Assembly (NCBI RefSeq): GCF_000275845.1
Contig: NW_006766909.1
Span: forward strand, 115,483 to 127,648
DNA: 12,166 bases
Source of the DNA: Dichomitus squalens LYAD-421 SS1
Lineage: Eukaryota > Basidiomycota > Agaricomycetes > Polyporales > Polyporaceae
Direction of reading: 5' to 3'
The notes below the pieces were generated by a model. That model was given only the letters and a program-made list of their open reading frames with translations, had not been told where the DNA came from and ran no database searches. Of the stretch, positions 9,649-12,166 are shown in pieces; within the stretch, counting starts at the first letter, position 1, and each line of letters begins with the position of its first letter. Position numbers and translations under genes: made by a program.

Positions 9649-10325
9649 CTTCGATGATCGTCCGAAGTCACCTCGACCTGATGGACCACAGGCTATACCT
9701 ATGAATCAAGTTCAGGAGGTACGAAGAATACAGGAGCAGCCCTTTATACGCACATACGCGCCCTTTATGGAGACGTTCTGTTCTAAAGAGAGTATGGCAC
9801 TACAAGCCTATCTTGGATTCGTCCCTGTGGAAGTATGAGGCTTGTACTTACCAGGAGGTATTGCTGGCTACGGTTGGTGCCACGACGGCTCTCAAATTGT
9901 AGTCTTTTGAGCGTGGGACTCATGCTTCGGCTGCTTGCTTGTGTTTGGTCCGCCGTCTGACGCCGGCTGACCCGGCGGACGGTACCGTAAGCACCTTGAG
10001 GAGGTCCCATTGGACGGTCTTATACTACGTGTTGCCTCCCAAAACGTACCGTATGGTTCTCTTATACCTCTAGCTTCCAGGCTTGGATTTCCTAGTACTC
10101 AGATGGGGGATGTCTTGCTCCGCAGCCCCCAAACATGCAGCTAGGCACTCGCCAGGCTAAGGAAGTTGGCAATGCCAGTCGGACTAAGCACAATCGAGTT
10201 GTCCTATCAGACGGTCAGTGTTTGCATTCTGATATATCGTTCTATATTCTGACTCCAGAAAGTACGATTATGGTTCATCATACGAACAAAGCAAGATACA
10301 CGATACATATGTGTGATCCGGGCTA
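9649..10325. other. Gene-free stretch upstream of the F-box gene
   Basis: No open frame here looks like a gene. It should contain the promoter of the F-box gene and the 3' region of the broken gene to the right. A GC-rich inverted repeat lies at 9948-9980. Confidence 0.5.
9948..9980. repeat. Inverted repeat, 8-bp arms GTCCGCCG / CGGCGGAC
   Basis: Perfect 8-bp arms at 9948-9955 and 9973-9980 flank a 17-base loop. A 10-bp palindrome ACGGTACCGT overlaps its right end at 9979-9988. It lies about 300 bp upstream of the F-box start; its function is unknown. Confidence 0.5.
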
Positions 10326-11980
10326 TCAGAACCCCTGTGACTCAACAGGAGGGATTGGCAGCCTGGAGTATTGCGAAACAAATGTATGTACGTAGAACGC
10401 GACCGCCGCCCGCTGAACCTCTTGGTATTCTTCCTCAAGCAGGTTGCCTTTGGCACCCTGAACAATCATCTCGGGGCAATCCGGCCAGCGCACCAGCACT
10501 CGCGCGAAGGCTCGCAGGTGCTCACGGCACGTCTCCCACTGTTCGTTTGGAGGCGAGTACCAACAGAATACGCGTTGCTCGCGATCAATGGGGGCAGCTA
10601 CTTACGCGGCCGACGAAGAAGATCCCCCAACGCCAGACACCAGCATCTTCCGCTCCCAGCGATTGATCTCCATCCAGTCCTTCTTTTGCACACGCAAGGT
10701 ATCCAAGGCCAAGAGCTCTGCTCGGAAGTTGACCTCGTGCGATTCCCAGAGCAGATCTGCCCGAATGGACGGATCCTGAGCGATCATGTTCAGGTCTACG
10801 GCGAGGCCACGGAACTCGACGACGACGTGCGCGTTGTAAGAATCCATGTCCGCCACTTTGTGACATAGGGCTGCGATACCGTTGCGCTCCTCGAGACGTC
10901 GCTTGGCGCGTCGCGCATCGGCACCCTCGGCACCGTTCCGCACGCTGCTCTTGGCAAGATACTGGCCCCATAACGCAGTGCGCCATTCAGCAATCGTCAA
11001 GGGGCGGTTGTCGAGACTGACGTCGAACAAGCGGGCGCGACAAAACTCGCGGATCCGAAGGAGGTTGTGAAGATATCGGTGGACCTTGCCGTCCACGCGA
11101 ACACGGTCTTGATGTGCACATCCAGGGGTCGGGGTCACGGCGTCGGAGACCGTATCGAGCAGATACGGCAGTGGGAAGAAATCAAGAGCAGAATTGGCTG
11201 TCGGCGGCACCGGACTGACAGCCCGCAAGGCATCCGCCCAGACAGCAGTTAGGTCCACAAAGGGGGAAAGCACAAGGCAGCGCGCAGAGTGTTGGAATCC
11301 GATGGATCTCGCCTGGGCGGAAGACGCCTCGGGCTGGTGAATACTCTGCCCCGTCAATGAACTTTCTGCGGAGACTTGGTCCTGACTTTGTGCGTGTGCC
11401 ATTCGTCGTCGCTTCCGTCGAGACAGTTTTGAGCCTTCCGAGGCGGGTTCCGCTGAACGCATAGTGAAGTGGCTCGACACGATGTCCTTCACCTCCAACC
11501 TGGGATGCTTGTTACTCACGTTTTCAGGCGGGGATCGACGGGAGGCTCAAAAAAGACAAGTGGGAGCCAGTGTTGTGTTTAGAGGCGGACGCGACCATGC
11601 TGCTCACCCAATTGCCGGTCAGGTTCGACACGCCGCCCACGAACGCGCCAGCACGATGCAGTATCGGTGGGTCACAGGCCTTCGACGACAACCAGAATGG
11701 TAGCGCATCCTCTCCGACAACCTTCCAAACTACGACGTCCGAGGTGAGCGGCTGCAGCACCCAGTACGGAATGCCGACTCGATACCAGGTCTGGGTGACA
11801 TCTGTTGAACCCGGGGGGCGAAGGCCTCTCCCACGGGTGGCAACGACAGCGGATAGCCTGCAACTCACCTAGAAGGGTTGTTGGTTGCAAGAGGCTTGTT
11901 AGAGCGATGAGAGGAGATGTTCGAGTGAACTGAACTGTAGATTGGGGGTACAGAGGTCCCCTATATATACTACTGTACAT
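10326..11980 (-). pseudogene. Uncharacterised basidiomycete family gene with two in-frame stops
   Basis: The best model has exons 11980-11869, 11801-11520 and 11452-10326, with two 67-bp introns that both start GTGAGT and end CAG. It keeps one frame for 507 codons but contains TGA at codon 130 (11526-11524) and TAA at codon 415 (10604-10602). Coding character continues past both. The N-terminal part has VTQTWYRVGIPYWVLQPLT and GGVSNLTGNWVSSMV; then comes a basic linker (KLSRRKRRRM) that could be a nuclear signal. A central region follows with VHRYLHNLLRIREFCR and LTIAEWRTALWGQYL. The C-terminal part past the TAA has WETCREHLRAFARVLVRWPD and ends near YSRLPIPP. From memory this matches a large family of functionless-labelled polypore proteins; not checked. 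Translation could stop at 10602. The start is uncertain because a TATA-like box overlaps exon 1; without exon 1 the frame begins at GTG 11868. Confidence 0.6.
11962..11969 (-). promoter_or_regulatory. TATA-like box, TATATATA
   Basis: On the minus strand TATATATAGGGG is followed by a pyrimidine-rich, ATG-free stretch up to the GTGAGT at 11868, which resembles a core promoter and leader for the broken gene to its left. This conflicts with using the ATG at 11980, which lies upstream of the box. Only one of the two readings can be right. Confidence 0.35.
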
Positions 11981-12166
11981 CTGTGGCTACGTAGTACTAT
12001 ACAGTACCTTCCCAGGATGCACAGTCGCACAGAGAAGCAGTGCGTACACAGCAAAGCTGTGTGTGTACCACATGAGTAGTACAGCCTCGGTTATTGCAGT
12101 AACCGGCTGTGCCGTTCCATATCTTGTGACGGCTGTATTAGGCAAGCTGTGTAAACCAGCGCCTGT
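11971..12166. repeat. Cluster of short inverted repeats at the right edge
   Basis: Several hairpins lie close together: arms TACTGTA / TACAGTA at 11971-11977 and 12000-12006; GTACT / AGTAC at 11994-11998 and 12003-12007; ACACAGC / GCTGTGT around AAA at 12046-12062; and an imperfect 30-bp repeat at 12081-12110 with arms ACAGCC-(TC)-GGTTA and TAACCGGCTGT. No gene is seen here. The density suggests a structured end of a small non-coding element or a regulatory region, but the window ends too soon to tell. Confidence 0.5.

Noticed and set aside
10326..10601. Stop readthrough at the TAA to expose a peroxisomal targeting tail, as known for some fungal enzymes
   Set aside because: The extension ends in ESQGF, not an SKL-type signal, and the TAA is not followed by the CTA context typical of strong readthrough.
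11067..11252. Plus-strand frames across 10313-11252
   Set aside because: They are antisense to the protein-like minus-strand frame and have no motif of their own.
1..12166. Mobile element, CRISPR array, tRNA or rRNA genes
   Set aside because: No transposase, reverse transcriptase or integrase motifs, no regularly spaced repeats, and no cloverleaf or ribosomal RNA signature were seen on either strand.

Overview
The window looks like a piece of an Agaricomycete (basidiomycete) nuclear genome, most likely a polypore. Introns are very short (49-81 bp) with GTRNGN donors and YAG acceptors, the sequence is moderately GC-rich, and the genes are typical of wood-decay fungi: a BTB protein, an F-box protein and a fungal epoxide hydrolase. 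The species cannot be told from the sequence alone. All intact genes read leftward on the minus strand.

Layout, left to right. (1) 1-1055, minus: the first five exons of RAD52, the recombination mediator, cut off by the window edge before its C-terminal part. (2) 1056-1880: RAD52 upstream region with two ACGCGT motifs and a 16-bp tandem duplication. (3) About 1880-3165, plus: a broken gene resembling the beta-strand-rich, probably membrane-anchored or secreted proteins common in polypores. Pieces lie in different frames, separated by stops, with plausible introns still visible. (4) 3182-4867, minus: an intact single-exon gene for a 561-residue protein with two BTB domains. (5) 4868-6170: no assignable gene. 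(6) 6171-7838, minus: an eight-exon epoxide hydrolase of 412 residues with a complete catalytic set. (7) 8268-9648, minus: a two-exon F-box protein of 440 residues. (8) 9649-10325: no gene seen. (9) 10326-about 11980, minus: a gene of an uncharacterised, apparently basidiomycete-specific family, interrupted by two in-frame stop codons although coding character continues across both. (10) About 11990-12166: a cluster of short inverted repeats rich in GTAC.

The genes do not form a pathway. RAD52 is a conserved housekeeping gene. The rest resembles the accessory gene content of polypores: lineage-expanded F-box and BTB families, one detoxification or lipid-epoxide enzyme, and two decaying members of multi-copy families. 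No transposase, reverse transcriptase, CRISPR array, tRNA or rRNA was recognised. I found no clear sign of a new multi-gene system. The most unusual item is the right-hand gene with stops placed exactly at two splice-donor-like sites.
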